NCBI GenBank assembly: GCA_016712445.1
Contig: JADJRB010000001.1
Coordinates: 186,001-250,000, forward strand
Source: Acidobacteriota bacterium
GTDB taxonomy: Bacteria > Pseudomonadota > Alphaproteobacteria > Caulobacterales > Hyphomonadaceae
Length of the DNA: 64,000 bases
Direction of reading: 5' to 3'
Of this stretch, positions 53,063-62,314 are shown in pieces. The notes under the pieces were generated by a model. The model searched no databases. It was given only the letters and a program-made list of their open reading frames with translations, and was not told the origin of the DNA. Within the stretch, counting starts at the first letter, position 1, and the number at the start of each line of letters is the position of its first letter. A program made the translations under genes and the position numbers.

Positions 53063-53446
53063 TCAGGCGCGGATGTAGAACCCGCAGATCTTGTTGCCGT
53101 CGAGATCGCGGAAATAGCTCATGTAGTAAGGCGATCCGCCCCGGTAGCCCGGCGCGCCCTCGTCGCGCCCGCCGAGCGCCAGCGCCTTCGCATGGAACGC
53201 GTCCACCTCGCCCGGCGCCTCGAACCGGAACGACACCATCGCCCCGTTGCCAGGTGTCGCCGGCCCGCCGTCATACGGCCCCAGAACGCTGAAACAGAAC
53301 TCGCCGTCCCGCCCATAGATGCGCCCGCCGGAGGGATGATCGAACATCGGCACGATGCCGGCGACCTTCAGCAGCGCGTCATAGAAGACCCGCGCCGCCA
53401 CAAGCTGGTTCGACCCCACCGTCGCATACGCGAGCCTGCCCGACAT
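53063..53446 (-). CDS. VOC (glyoxalase/bleomycin resistance) family protein
   Basis: 127 aa from the ATG at 53446; the longer frame adds an Arg-rich stretch with no similarity. The VOC fold is indicated by YATVGSNQLVAARVFYDALL at the start and YYMSYFRDLDGNKICGFY at the end, with a beta-rich middle. No complete His/Glu metal pattern is evident, so function remains open. Confidence 0.83.
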   Translation of the reverse strand: MSGRLAYATVGSNQLVAARVFYDALLKVAGIVPMFDHPSGGRIYGRDGEFCFSVLGPYDGGPATPGNGAMVSFRFEAPGEVDAFHAKALALGGRDEGAPGYRGGSPYYMSYFRDLDGNKICGFYIRA

Positions 53447-53687
53447 CCCCGCACCCGATTTCAGCCCAGCCGCCACGCTAGGCCCGAAAGCTCTGCGCCG
53501 CCAGAGTTCGCCTTGCGTCAAGCACCGGCTGCGCTAAGCTCGCGTCACCATGAAGGGCTAGCACCGCCTCCGGGGCCGCGATCTTCGACGGCAGGCGACC
53601 CGCAGCGTCCGCGCGCGGCACGGATCCCGATTGTCCAGAACAATTCATGCCCATGCGCCAAGGCGCACCCCGCCAAACAGGCCTTTC

Positions 53688-54458
53688 ATGACCCCCGCAA
53701 ACACGACCACCAACCGCTACGGCGCCATCGCGAGCGAAATCTACGACTTCGACAAACCGCCCGGCAAACTGCGCGACACCGCCTTCTATCTCCAGCGCCT
53801 CTCCGGCATCGACGGCGAAATCCTGGAGCCCGCCTGCGGGTCCGGCCGCATGATGATCCCGCTGCTCGAAGCCGGCCACACCGTCACCGGCTTTGATCTC
53901 AGCGCGGACATGCTCGCCCGCTGCGCCGCAAGCTGCGCCGCCCGCGGCTTCTCGCCCGATCTGTCACAAGCCGGATTCGATTCGTTCGAGTACGGACGGC
54001 GTTTTGCGGCGGCGATCCTGCCGGCCGGCTCCTTCACGCTCATGGCAAGCGCCGCCGAGGCACGCAGCGTGCTGGACCGCATCCGGCGGCACCTGGCGCC
54101 GGGCGGCCTCTTCCTCCTCGACGTGATGCCGCTTTCCTATCTAGCAAACCGCGCCGACGACCGGCGCCGCTGGACAGCTGAGAACGGTGACCTGCTGACC
54201 CTCGAAGGCATCGTCACCCGCGTCGACTGGACCGCCCAGACAATCGAGCGCACCTACCGCTACGAACGCTGGCGCGACAACCGCCTCCTCACCACCGAGA
54301 TAGATCCGATGGTCCAACGAATCTGGGGCGTCCTCGAACTGACCCTCGCCCTCGAAGCCGCCGGCTTCACCGTAGACGCCGTCCACGCCGACTACCGCCC
54401 CGGCGCCCCGCCCGGCCCGGAAAGCCGTATGCTGACATTTGAGGCGAGAGCGGGTTGA
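53688..54458 (+). CDS. Class I SAM-dependent methyltransferase
   Basis: 256 aa from the ATG at 53688; an upstream in-frame ATG at 53631 adds a Pro/Arg-rich stretch without support. The motif I EPACGSGRMMIPLLEAGHTVTGFDLSADMLARC and LAPGGLFLLDVMP are typical of small-molecule methyltransferases. The substrate is unknown. The surrounding region is non-coding for about 240 bases upstream. Confidence 0.88.
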   Translation: MTPANTTTNRYGAIASEIYDFDKPPGKLRDTAFYLQRLSGIDGEILEPACGSGRMMIPLLEAGHTVTGFDLSADMLARCAASCAARGFSPDLSQAGFDSFEYGRRFAAAILPAGSFTLMASAAEARSVLDRIRRHLAPGGLFLLDVMPLSYLANRADDRRRWTAENGDLLTLEGIVTRVDWTAQTIERTYRYERWRDNRLLTTEIDPMVQRIWGVLELTLALEAAGFTVDAVHADYRPGAPPGPESRMLTFEARAG

Positions 54459-54621
54459 GGGGCACCCGCGATGGCATGAAATCGCCGGAAGCGGTCAGGT
54501 AATTCGCCAATCGGACGACTGCGATTCGCGTCAACGGAGACATTCGCGACTGACGCATTACTGGACACAATTGCTGATCAGCCCCATGTGAGAATTCCGA
54601 TTAGCAAGGCCGCCAACCGAG

Positions 54622-55953
54622 ATGCAGCTACTCAGTTCCGCACTATTCGCCGCGATCCTCACATTGGCTGGTTGTTCAGCAACGGGCGGACCTCCCGAGG
54701 CAACTGCAGCCCTATGCGCAACCGACGAAGGCCCTGCGCTTTGGGCTGGAAAATGCGTCGATGGTCTCGCCCAAGGAAACGGAACGGCCACTTTTGAAGA
54801 CAGTTACATCGCCACAATCACTGGTGAATATGACCGAGGTGTTCCCTTGGGCATAGTGCGCGTCGAGTACTCCGGTGGCGGTTACTATGAAGGTGGCCTC
54901 CGTGACGGCGAACCTCACGGGTTTGGGATCGATATGGAGTCCCGGGGTGAAGGCTATGAGGGTCGTTGGATCGACGGTTTTAAGGATGGAGATGGCATCT
55001 ACATTCGGTCCGATGGCACGCGCATTTCCGGTTCGTGGAACGCAAGGCGCGGGTTTCAAGGGAGTTGGTATACGGACCGAACGACCGGTTGTCAGTTTTG
55101 GTGGCGAGCATCAGCCGACCCGGTAGGCGAAGCTACATGGTCCGGCCCATGTATCAATGGCAAAGCGAACGGAGAAGGCATTGTAACCTGGTCACTCTCT
55201 GAGAATGGAACACCGTTAAAAAGCGAAGTCAGATTCCGCGGAACTATCATTGATGGCTACATTCAGGGCGACGGCAATTGGCACCAAGTTCAATACTATT
55301 CCAATGTCGTGACAACTTCAAAATTCGATGGGACTTGGAAAGATGGTCAGCGAACAGGGCACGGCGTCGAAAAGAGAACGAGCGAGTATCGAGAGTCCGA
55401 CTCTCTAGATAAGGTTGTCGTTACATACGAAGGCGATTGGTACGCCGATGAGTATGGCGGAACCGGGCGGCGCGAAGAGATAACATTCAGCCGGGATGGC
55501 CGCACTGAAAAGCTGATTGAGGACGGCATGTTCGCTGACAATATGCTGAACGGAGAGGGCGTATCGGTTCGAGAAATATTGTATGTAACAGGCGACTCCT
55601 TTCTCGAAAGGTCCAAGGGAAAATTCGAAAACCGACAGTTTCGCGGCTACGGGCAGTTCGAATTCAAAAGAACCACAGGCATCGCAGTCAATTCTGGCAG
55701 CGCCACCTATCCGACGGAAATATCGAATGGCGGAACGGGCGTTGTGAACTACGCCGATGGGAGTCAATTCGAAGGCGAAGTAGACGCGACAGGCTCCCCG
55801 ACGAAAGGAGAGTGCGTCCTCAAGTCAGTCAATTACTCTGGGGCATGTGTCGCGCAAACAGTCAAAACATCGGATTGGAGCCATGAAACTTGGCTCGTCA
55901 GCCCAAACGAACGCGAAACGCTCTTATTCAGGATTGGAACCTGGGTGAACTAA
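54622..55953 (+). CDS. MORN-repeat lipoprotein, AT-rich
   Basis: 443 aa with a lipoprotein signal (LTLAGC). MORN-type repeats recur through the protein, for example VEYSGGGYYEGGLRDGEPHGFG, GEGYEGRWIDGFKDGDGIY, DGTWKDGQRTGHGVE, TGVVNYADGSQFEGEVD. MORN repeats bind lipids or proteins at membranes. The gene is clearly AT-richer than its neighbours (the 60-base line at 55561 holds 27 G+C), with wide non-coding flanks, which suggests recent acquisition. Function unknown. Confidence 0.83.
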   Translation: MQLLSSALFAAILTLAGCSATGGPPEATAALCATDEGPALWAGKCVDGLAQGNGTATFEDSYIATITGEYDRGVPLGIVRVEYSGGGYYEGGLRDGEPHGFGIDMESRGEGYEGRWIDGFKDGDGIYIRSDGTRISGSWNARRGFQGSWYTDRTTGCQFWWRASADPVGEATWSGPCINGKANGEGIVTWSLSENGTPLKSEVRFRGTIIDGYIQGDGNWHQVQYYSNVVTTSKFDGTWKDGQRTGHGVEKRTSEYRESDSLDKVVVTYEGDWYADEYGGTGRREEITFSRDGRTEKLIEDGMFADNMLNGEGVSVREILYVTGDSFLERSKGKFENRQFRGYGQFEFKRTTGIAVNSGSATYPTEISNGGTGVVNYADGSQFEGEVDATGSPTKGECVLKSVNYSGACVAQTVKTSDWSHETWLVSPNERETLLFRIGTWVN

Positions 55954-56094
55954 GCTCAATTGACCACCTCCGTTCATGGCTCCAAACGGAAACAAACCGG
56001 ACAATCAAGTTGGCGGTTGGGCGGCGACTTAGAGTCAGAAACGGCCAGATGGCCGCCTTCCATAAATCAACACAACGCGTCAGCCGGCAGCGCC

Positions 56095-57867
56095 CTACAT
56101 CCGCTCGGGCACGGTGATCCCGAGCAGGTCGAGGCCCGTCTCGAGCTGGTGGCGGACGGCGTCGGCCAGGGCGAGGCGGCTTGCGCGCTTGGCGGCGTCC
56201 GCTTCCGACGCGATCGGCAGCGCGCCGTAGAAGGCGCTGAACGCCTGCGCGAGGCTGTAGAGATGTTCGCACAGGATATGCGGCATCCGCTTCTCCCGCG
56301 CGCCGAGCAGCGCCGCGCCGAACCCGTCCAGCTGCAACACCAGCGCGCGCTCGCTGTCTTCCGTCACCGCCACCTTGCCCGGCAGGTGCCCCGCCTCGGC
56401 CGCCTTCCGCAGCACGGATTTGATCCGTACAGCCGCATAAAGCAGGTAAGGCCCGGTCTTGCCCTCGAAGCTTGTGAACCGGTCAAGGTCGAACACATAG
56501 TTCGTGAGCCGCGTATTCATCAGGTCCGAGAAGCGCAGCGCCGCCACGGCGACCTGCTTGGCGACCGCCGCGCGCTCCGCCTCGCCCATATCCTCCGGCA
56601 GCTTGCCCGCCGCCTCGATCTTCTTCTCGGCTTCTTCCAGCGCCATGCCGTTGAGGTCCGCCAGCCGCAGCACGCCGCCTTCGCGCGTCTTGAACGGCTT
56701 GCCGTCCGGCCCGTTCACCGTGCCGAAGCCGATATGTTCCAGCCTGTCCTCGGCGATCAGGCCCAGCATGCCGGCCGCGCGGTAGACCTGCTCGAAGTGC
56801 AGCGCCTGGCGCTGGTCGACGACGTACAGCATCCGCTCCGGCACCGGCTTCAGGTTTTCCATCCGGTCAAGGATCGTTGCGAGGTCGGTCGTGTGATAGC
56901 CGGTGCCGCCGCGGCTGTTGACCAGCATCACCGGCGGCATTTCCTTCTTGTCCGTTTCCTTCGCGACACGGACGATCCACGCCCCGTCGCTTTCCTCCGC
57001 CAGCCCCGCCGCCTTGTAGCGCTCGACCAGCCCCGGGATCAGCCCGTCGACATCGCTCTCGCCCTTCCAGAGGTCGAACGAGACATTCAGGAACCCGTAA
57101 TCGATCTTAAGCGCCTCGATCGACACGTCGATGAAGTGGCGCAGCAGCGCGCGGTAGCCGGCCCGCCCGGCCTGCATCTCCGCCACCGCTTTCTGCGAGC
57201 GCTCGTTGCGCGCCTCGTCCGCCTTCGCCTTGTTCGACGCCTGCGGATAGAGCCGCCCGAGATCCTCGATCGTGACCGGCGGCTCCTTCGGATACGGCCC
57301 GGTATAGCCCGCGTCGAAATAGACCAGCCCCGGCTGCTCGTCCTCAAGCTCGGTGACGAGGTGGCCCATCTGCAGGCCCCAGTCGCCGAGGTGCACGTCC
57401 GAGATCACCGTATCGCCGGCAAACCGGCAGATGCGCTGCAGCGTGTCGCCGATCACCGCCGAGCGCAGGTGGCCGACATGCATCGGCTTCGCGACGTTGG
57501 CGCCGCCAAAGTCGATCACCGTCACCTGCGCGTCACCCGCCTTCTCCGCCCCCGCCATCGCATCGCCGCGCACATCCTCGGCCCGCGCCGACAGCGCCGC
57601 GTCCGACACACGGATGTTGATGAAGCCCGGCCCGGCCACTTCCGCCGACAGCACCAGCGCGTGCGCCTTCAGCGCGCCGGCAATCTCCACCGCAATCTCG
57701 CGCGGCACCCGGCCAGCCGCCTTCGCCGCTGCCATCGCGCCGTTGCACTGGAAGTCCGCCAGCTCCGGCTTGTCGCTCCGGCGCACCTCACCGAAGCGCG
57801 CCTCCAGCCCCATAGCCTCGAACGCGGCGCCGGCGGCGGCCGTCAGCTCCTTTGCCAGGCTCGCCAT
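56095..57867 (-). CDS. argS: Arginyl-tRNA synthetase
   Basis: 590 aa, normal length. The class I HIGH motif is HVGH (residues 130-133) in KPMHVGHLRSAVIGD; GKPFKTREGGVLRLADL and KTGPYLLYA further on are typical. It charges tRNA-Arg. The C-terminal part resembles the DALR anticodon-binding domain. Its 3' end faces the MORN gene; the upstream lipoprotein gene has a 3-base gap. Confidence 0.97.
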   Translation of the reverse strand: MASLAKELTAAAGAAFEAMGLEARFGEVRRSDKPELADFQCNGAMAAAKAAGRVPREIAVEIAGALKAHALVLSAEVAGPGFINIRVSDAALSARAEDVRGDAMAGAEKAGDAQVTVIDFGGANVAKPMHVGHLRSAVIGDTLQRICRFAGDTVISDVHLGDWGLQMGHLVTELEDEQPGLVYFDAGYTGPYPKEPPVTIEDLGRLYPQASNKAKADEARNERSQKAVAEMQAGRAGYRALLRHFIDVSIEALKIDYGFLNVSFDLWKGESDVDGLIPGLVERYKAAGLAEESDGAWIVRVAKETDKKEMPPVMLVNSRGGTGYHTTDLATILDRMENLKPVPERMLYVVDQRQALHFEQVYRAAGMLGLIAEDRLEHIGFGTVNGPDGKPFKTREGGVLRLADLNGMALEEAEKKIEAAGKLPEDMGEAERAAVAKQVAVAALRFSDLMNTRLTNYVFDLDRFTSFEGKTGPYLLYAAVRIKSVLRKAAEAGHLPGKVAVTEDSERALVLQLDGFGAALLGAREKRMPHILCEHLYSLAQAFSAFYGALPIASEADAAKRASRLALADAVRHQLETGLDLLGITVPERM

Positions 57868-57870
57868 GGA

Positions 57871-58434
57871 TTACTCCGACGCTGCGTCCAGGCGGAAGCG
57901 GTTGCCGCCGCGGTTGAACGCCAGCTGCTCTTCGGTCAGGTCGAAGCCGACCACGATCTCGAAGTTCACGCCCGAGATCGATTCGTCGGCGCGCGGGATC
58001 TTGATCCGGTTCACCAGCTCGGTCTTGCTGGCCACCGTCTTGCGGCCGAAATCCGCCTCGGTGGTGAAGTATTCCTTCGCCAGCACCTTGCCATTGCGCC
58101 GCGTCACCGCCACGAAATACCGGTAGTCATGCGAGCTCGCGTCCGCCATCGGGCCCTTGCCGAAGGCGAAATCCACCTCGATCTCGGCCTCCAGCGGGGT
58201 GCTGCCGGTATAGCGGCAAAACAGGCGCACATCCGAAATCTCGCCCGTATAGGCGATGTTCGGGTACAGCTTCTGCCCGCTGCCGTCGAATTCCACATAT
58301 CGCGCCATGTCGAACACCGACCCGACCACCGGGCACGGGCCGGAGTTCTTGGTCGTGTCCAGCCGGTCGAGAACCTTGGTCGTGCCACAGCCCGACAGGA
58401 CCAGCGCGAGGAAAACAGGGGCAAATTTCAGCAT
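57871..58434 (-). CDS. Uncharacterised lipoprotein
   Basis: 187 aa from the ATG at 58434, giving the signal MLKFAPVFLALVLSGC. The mature domain contains RYVEFDGSGQKLYPNIAYTGEISDVRLFCRY and KEYFTTEADFGRKTV. It is probably a small periplasmic lipoprotein of unknown role, common in alphaproteobacteria upstream of argS. The in-frame ATG at 58476 would give a long Arg-rich leader and is less likely. Divergent from ispH. Confidence 0.78.
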   Translation of the reverse strand: MLKFAPVFLALVLSGCGTTKVLDRLDTTKNSGPCPVVGSVFDMARYVEFDGSGQKLYPNIAYTGEISDVRLFCRYTGSTPLEAEIEVDFAFGKGPMADASSHDYRYFVAVTRRNGKVLAKEYFTTEADFGRKTVASKTELVNRIKIPRADESISGVNFEIVVGFDLTEEQLAFNRGGNRFRLDAASE

Positions 58435-58549
58435 GCGTCGGCGTGTCCGTCTTGGCCTTATGAAAGGCGTGGCCATCTGATAGCTTGCCCGTGTTAAAGG
58501 CCTTGGCGCCGACACGCAACGCATGAGGCGCAGGAGATTTGAGCCCCCG

Positions 58550-59509
58550 ATGACCCCCAGAGACCATCAGAAGCGCCCCCTCACCCTGCGCCTGGCCGCC
58601 CCCCGCGGCTTCTGCGCCGGGGTCGACCGCGCCATCCAGATCGTCGAGGAATCCCTCACCCGCTGGGGCGCCCCCGTCTATGTGCGCCACGAGATCGTCC
58701 ACAACCGCCACGTCGTCGAACGCCTGGAGGCCCTCGGCGCCGTCTTCGTGGAGGAGCTGGACGAATGCCCGGATGACCGCCCTGTCATCTTCTCGGCCCA
58801 CGGCGTGCCGAAATCCGTGCCCGCCGAGGCCGCCCGCCGCAACATGATCTATGTCGACGCCACCTGCCCCCTCGTCTCCAAGGTCCACATCGAGGCCGAG
58901 CGCCACTTCCAGAATCAGCGCGAGATCATCCTCATCGGCCATGCCGGCCACCCCGAAGTCCTCGGCACGATGGGCCAGCTGCCCGAAGGCACCGTCACCC
59001 TGATCGAGACCGTGGACGACGCCCTCGCCTACCAGCCGCGCAACCCGGCCAACCTCGCCTTCCTCACCCAGACCACCCTCTCGGTCGACGACACCGCCGA
59101 GATCGTCGCCGCCCTGCAGGCGCGCTTCCCCGGCATTTCGACGCCCCACAAGGAAGACATCTGCTACGCCACCACCAACCGCCAGGAAGCCGTCAAGGTC
59201 CTCGCCCCCGGCGCCGGCCTCGTGCTGGTCATCGGTGCACGGACGAGTTCAAACTCCGTCCGCCTCGTCGAAGTCGCCCTGCGCGCCGGCGCCGCCGACG
59301 CCCGCCTCATCGCCTCCGTCGACGACATCGACTGGACCTGGTTCGAAGGCGTCACCACAATCGGCCTCACCGCCGGCGCCAGCGCCCCCGAAGACCTGGT
59401 GCAAGGCGTCGTGGACGCCTGCCGGGAACGCTTCGACGTGACGGTGGAGACGGTGAAGACGGCGGACGAAACCGTGACGTTCAAACTGCCGAGGGTTTTG
59501 GCGGGGTGA
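58550..59509 (+). CDS. ispH: 4-hydroxy-3-methylbut-2-enyl diphosphate reductase
   Basis: 319 aa from the ATG at 58550; the AGGAGA at 58532 is a little far (12 bases), and an ATG at 58523 gives 9 more residues, so the start is not fully settled. The [4Fe-4S] cysteines are Cys22 (PRGFCAGVD), Cys106 (DATCPLVSKVH) and Cys205 (KEDICYATTNRQ). IspH makes isopentenyl and dimethylallyl diphosphate at the end of the MEP isoprenoid pathway. The right-hand flank leads straight into the AT-richer methyltransferase cassette. Confidence 0.95.
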   Translation: MTPRDHQKRPLTLRLAAPRGFCAGVDRAIQIVEESLTRWGAPVYVRHEIVHNRHVVERLEALGAVFVEELDECPDDRPVIFSAHGVPKSVPAEAARRNMIYVDATCPLVSKVHIEAERHFQNQREIILIGHAGHPEVLGTMGQLPEGTVTLIETVDDALAYQPRNPANLAFLTQTTLSVDDTAEIVAALQARFPGISTPHKEDICYATTNRQEAVKVLAPGAGLVLVIGARTSSNSVRLVEVALRAGAADARLIASVDDIDWTWFEGVTTIGLTAGASAPEDLVQGVVDACRERFDVTVETVKTADETVTFKLPRVLAG

Positions 59510-59685
59510 TGAGCATTGACCCGCGTGAGGCTGTCGCCCCCCGGGCAAGGCGCTTCGCCGCGACTTACCCAACGTCGTCCGGCGTCCGCGCACAATTTCA
59601 CTTTTCTTTGGCAGAGAGGAGTTGCGCTGAACCGTTTCGGCTGCTTACGATTGAATCGGCCTGCACCAAAGGATTGCTCACAACG

Positions 59686-60975
59686 ATGGCACGAACAGCA
59701 TCGAGGAAATCGCCCGCCTCAACTAACGACGATAAGGCGCCTTCGAATCAAGGCTTGGCCGCAGCGAAGTCGGCCAAGCAGGACGAATTCTATACTCAAT
59801 ATGTCGACATCCAGAAAGAGGTCGAAGCCTATCTGGAATTCAACGCAGACACTTTTCGCGGCAAGGTCGTGTACTGCAATTGCGACGACCCATTCGAGAG
59901 CAATTTCTTCAAATATTTCGCGGCCAACTTTAACAAGCTTGGCCTCAAGCGTCTCATCGCCACGAGTTACGACGGTTCCCCCATCGCTGGTCAGGGCGAG
60001 CTGTTCCCGGAATACAACGAAGGGAATGGCAAGCGTCGGAAACCCAAGGCGCTCGCTGTTATTCTCGACCACGTCAGGGACGAGAACGGCGACGGTGCGG
60101 TAGACATCGATGACGTAAAGGTCTTCCTCAAAAGGAACAAAGCCGCGCGAAGGTCCCTCAACCCAGATGACCATTTCCCCGGCGGCGATTTTCGCAGTGC
60201 CGAGTGCATTGCGCTTCTGAAACAGGCAGAAATTGTCGTCACCACCCCCCCTTTCTCCCTCTTTCGCGAATACCTAGCGCTGCTTGTGAAACACGAGAAA
60301 AAGTTTCTGATCATCGGCAACATGCAGGCGACGACGTACAAGGAGGTTTTTCCGCTCATAAGGGACGACAAACTATGGATGGGCGTGAGCATCCACAGCG
60401 GCGACCGGGAATTCCGCGTTCCAGACCATTATCCGCTGAATGCGGCTGGTTGGCGCGTCGATGAACATGGCCAAAAATACATAAGAATAAAAGGCGTTCG
60501 TTGGTGGACAAATCTGGACCATGGCCGACGCCATCAGGCACTGCCTTTGATGACTACCGCTGACAATCTCAAATTTAGCAAACACAAGGCAATTAACGGC
60601 AAGACGGCCTACGATCGTTACGACAACTACGACGCTATCGAGGTGCCATTTACAGATGCGATACCTAGCGACCATCAAGGCATGATGGGCGTGCCAATTA
60701 CCTTTCTTGACAAATACAATCCCGATCAATTCGAGATACTAGGATACGAAAAGAGCTACGAGCTCCAAACTAAGAAGTATGGCAATCAAGTCCAAGTCGA
60801 CAAATCCGGAAGAAGAAGCAACGTAACCAAACTGAACGATGGCGTAGCGATCAAAGTGGATCGTCCGCCCAATGACCAAACATACTATGTTGTGGACGGT
60901 AAGTACTACATTCAGCAATACAAACGTGTTTTCATCCGCCACCGGACTCATTCGGCGCTGAGCAAAACGAAATGA
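59686..60975 (+). CDS. EcoRI-family adenine-specific DNA methyltransferase
   Basis: 429 aa from the ATG at 59686; about 175 non-coding bases lie upstream. The family is recognised by AKQDEFYTQYVDIQKEVEAYL, VYCNCDDPFESNFFKYFAANF (motif I region, residue 62 on), GDFRSAEC and SLFREYLALL. This is the EcoRI methylase family (PF13651), which makes N6-methyladenine in DNA. Motif IV normally reads N-P-P-F in this family, but here it is Thr187-P-P-F, from codons acc-acc-ccc-cct-ttc. The base composition falls toward 43% G+C in places, unlike the host. The gene overlaps the DUF262-HNH gene by 4 bases (ATGA), so both are made as a unit. Likely a self-protecting methylase, with a possible altered catalytic site. 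Confidence 0.9.
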   Translation: MARTASRKSPASTNDDKAPSNQGLAAAKSAKQDEFYTQYVDIQKEVEAYLEFNADTFRGKVVYCNCDDPFESNFFKYFAANFNKLGLKRLIATSYDGSPIAGQGELFPEYNEGNGKRRKPKALAVILDHVRDENGDGAVDIDDVKVFLKRNKAARRSLNPDDHFPGGDFRSAECIALLKQAEIVVTTPPFSLFREYLALLVKHEKKFLIIGNMQATTYKEVFPLIRDDKLWMGVSIHSGDREFRVPDHYPLNAAGWRVDEHGQKYIRIKGVRWWTNLDHGRRHQALPLMTTADNLKFSKHKAINGKTAYDRYDNYDAIEVPFTDAIPSDHQGMMGVPITFLDKYNPDQFEILGYEKSYELQTKKYGNQVQVDKSGRRSNVTKLNDGVAIKVDRPPNDQTYYVVDGKYYIQQYKRVFIRHRTHSALSKTK

Positions 60976-62138
60976 AAACTAATCTTCGGACCAACATTAG
61001 CGTCGCAGAGATCTGCGATGGATTTGTCTACAACCAATTGGAGGGAAAGGGCCTGTTCGGATTGAGCGGAACGCTCACTATTCAGCCGGAATACCAACGC
61101 AACTACATATACGCGGAAGGCGGCGGCAAGAGGGAACAGGCGGTCATCCACTCGCTGCTCAAGGGCTATCCATTGGGCCTCATCTATTTCAACAAGCTCG
61201 CGGACAAGAAGTTCGAAGTGTTGGACGGCCAGCAACGCATCACCAGTATCGGCCGTTTCGTGACGAACAAGTTCGCAATCACGGATGAAGGCAACCCCAA
61301 GTACTTCGACAGCCTGCCCGCCGACCAAAAGGCCAAAATTCTCGACACGAAACTGCTGATCTATGAGTGCGAGGGGACTGAAACCGAGATCAAGCAATGG
61401 TTTCAGACCATCAATATCGCGGGCGTGCCGCTGAACAATCAGGAATTGCTCAACGCCATTTACTCTGGCCCATTCGTCACACTCGCCAAGGCCGAATTCA
61501 GCAACAGCCAGAACGCAAACATCCAGAAATGGAGCGCTTATGTTAAGGGAAGCGCCAACCGCCAAGACTACCTTGAACGCGCGCTGAACTGGGTGAGTAA
61601 CGGCGATATCGGCACCTACATGAGCGAACATCGCACCAAGAGCGACATCAGTGAGCTGAAGACTTACTTCAACACCGTGATCGATTGGGCGTCCGGCGTG
61701 TTCAAAGATGTTGAGAGGGAGATGCAAGGTTTGGAGTGGGGACGACTCTATGAGCTGCACCACTCCAAGTCGTACGATCCAGCCAAAGTGTCTGCCGATG
61801 TGCGGCGGCTATTTGCCGACCCGTACGTGAAGCGGCGGAGCGGCGTGTTCGAATTCATCCTCGATGGTCTGCAAGATACGAAACTGTTGGACATTCGTGT
61901 GTTCGATGATGCGACTAAGAATGCTGTCTACAGCAAGCAGACGAAGGCTGCCGAATCCAAGAACACTTCGAACTGTTCACACTGCGCAATGGGCCATGAC
62001 GCGAACAAAAGCCGGATCTGGAAGCTTTCGGAAATGGAAGCGGATCATGTTTCGGCTTGGAGCAAAGGTGGCGCAACCACCGCTGCGAACTGTGAGATGC
62101 TGTGCACCACCCATAATCGCGCCAAGGGCAATCGATAG
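60972..62138 (+). CDS. DUF262 domain protein with C-terminal HNH nuclease
   Basis: 388 aa. The N-terminal DUF262 (ParB/Srx-like fold, as in GmrS and SspE) is marked by IQPEYQRNYIY (YQR at 41-43), the phrase LLKGYPLGLIYFN and the nucleotide-binding DGQQR at 85-89. A helical middle follows. The C-terminus is an HNH nuclease with a zinc knuckle: Cys335-xx-Cys338, the catalytic Asp358-His359, Asn373, and a second pair Cys378-xx-His381 followed by Asn382. DUF262-HNH proteins act in type IV or phosphorothioate-linked defence in known systems. Here the partner is a methyltransferase, so it may restrict unmethylated DNA or sense modification. AT-richer than the host. Confidence 0.9.
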   Translation: MKTNLRTNISVAEICDGFVYNQLEGKGLFGLSGTLTIQPEYQRNYIYAEGGGKREQAVIHSLLKGYPLGLIYFNKLADKKFEVLDGQQRITSIGRFVTNKFAITDEGNPKYFDSLPADQKAKILDTKLLIYECEGTETEIKQWFQTINIAGVPLNNQELLNAIYSGPFVTLAKAEFSNSQNANIQKWSAYVKGSANRQDYLERALNWVSNGDIGTYMSEHRTKSDISELKTYFNTVIDWASGVFKDVEREMQGLEWGRLYELHHSKSYDPAKVSADVRRLFADPYVKRRSGVFEFILDGLQDTKLLDIRVFDDATKNAVYSKQTKAAESKNTSNCSHCAMGHDANKSRIWKLSEMEADHVSAWSKGGATTAANCEMLCTTHNRAKGNR

Positions 62139-62314
62139 TCTACGCAATGATTCTCCACCGACATTGACCCTTCCGCAAATCCTTGCATTCGCGCGCCCTT
62201 GCGCAACAAAAAATCCGTACTCGCGCGCCTACAACCCCCTGAAAACAAACGCCTTCCAAAATAAATCGCCCGCGCCAATCCGGCCGGGTCCGGGGCGGTT
62301 GTATACTCACCGGC

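Noticed and set aside
55960..58497. 845-codon plus-strand open frame opposite argS
   Set aside because: Low-complexity Arg/His/Ala composition and complete overlap with argS, which has clear class I motifs.
59510..59685. In-frame upstream extension of the methyltransferase from 59506
   Set aside because: The extra residues show no family similarity and begin inside the ispH stop; the ATG at 59686 fits the known N-terminus better.
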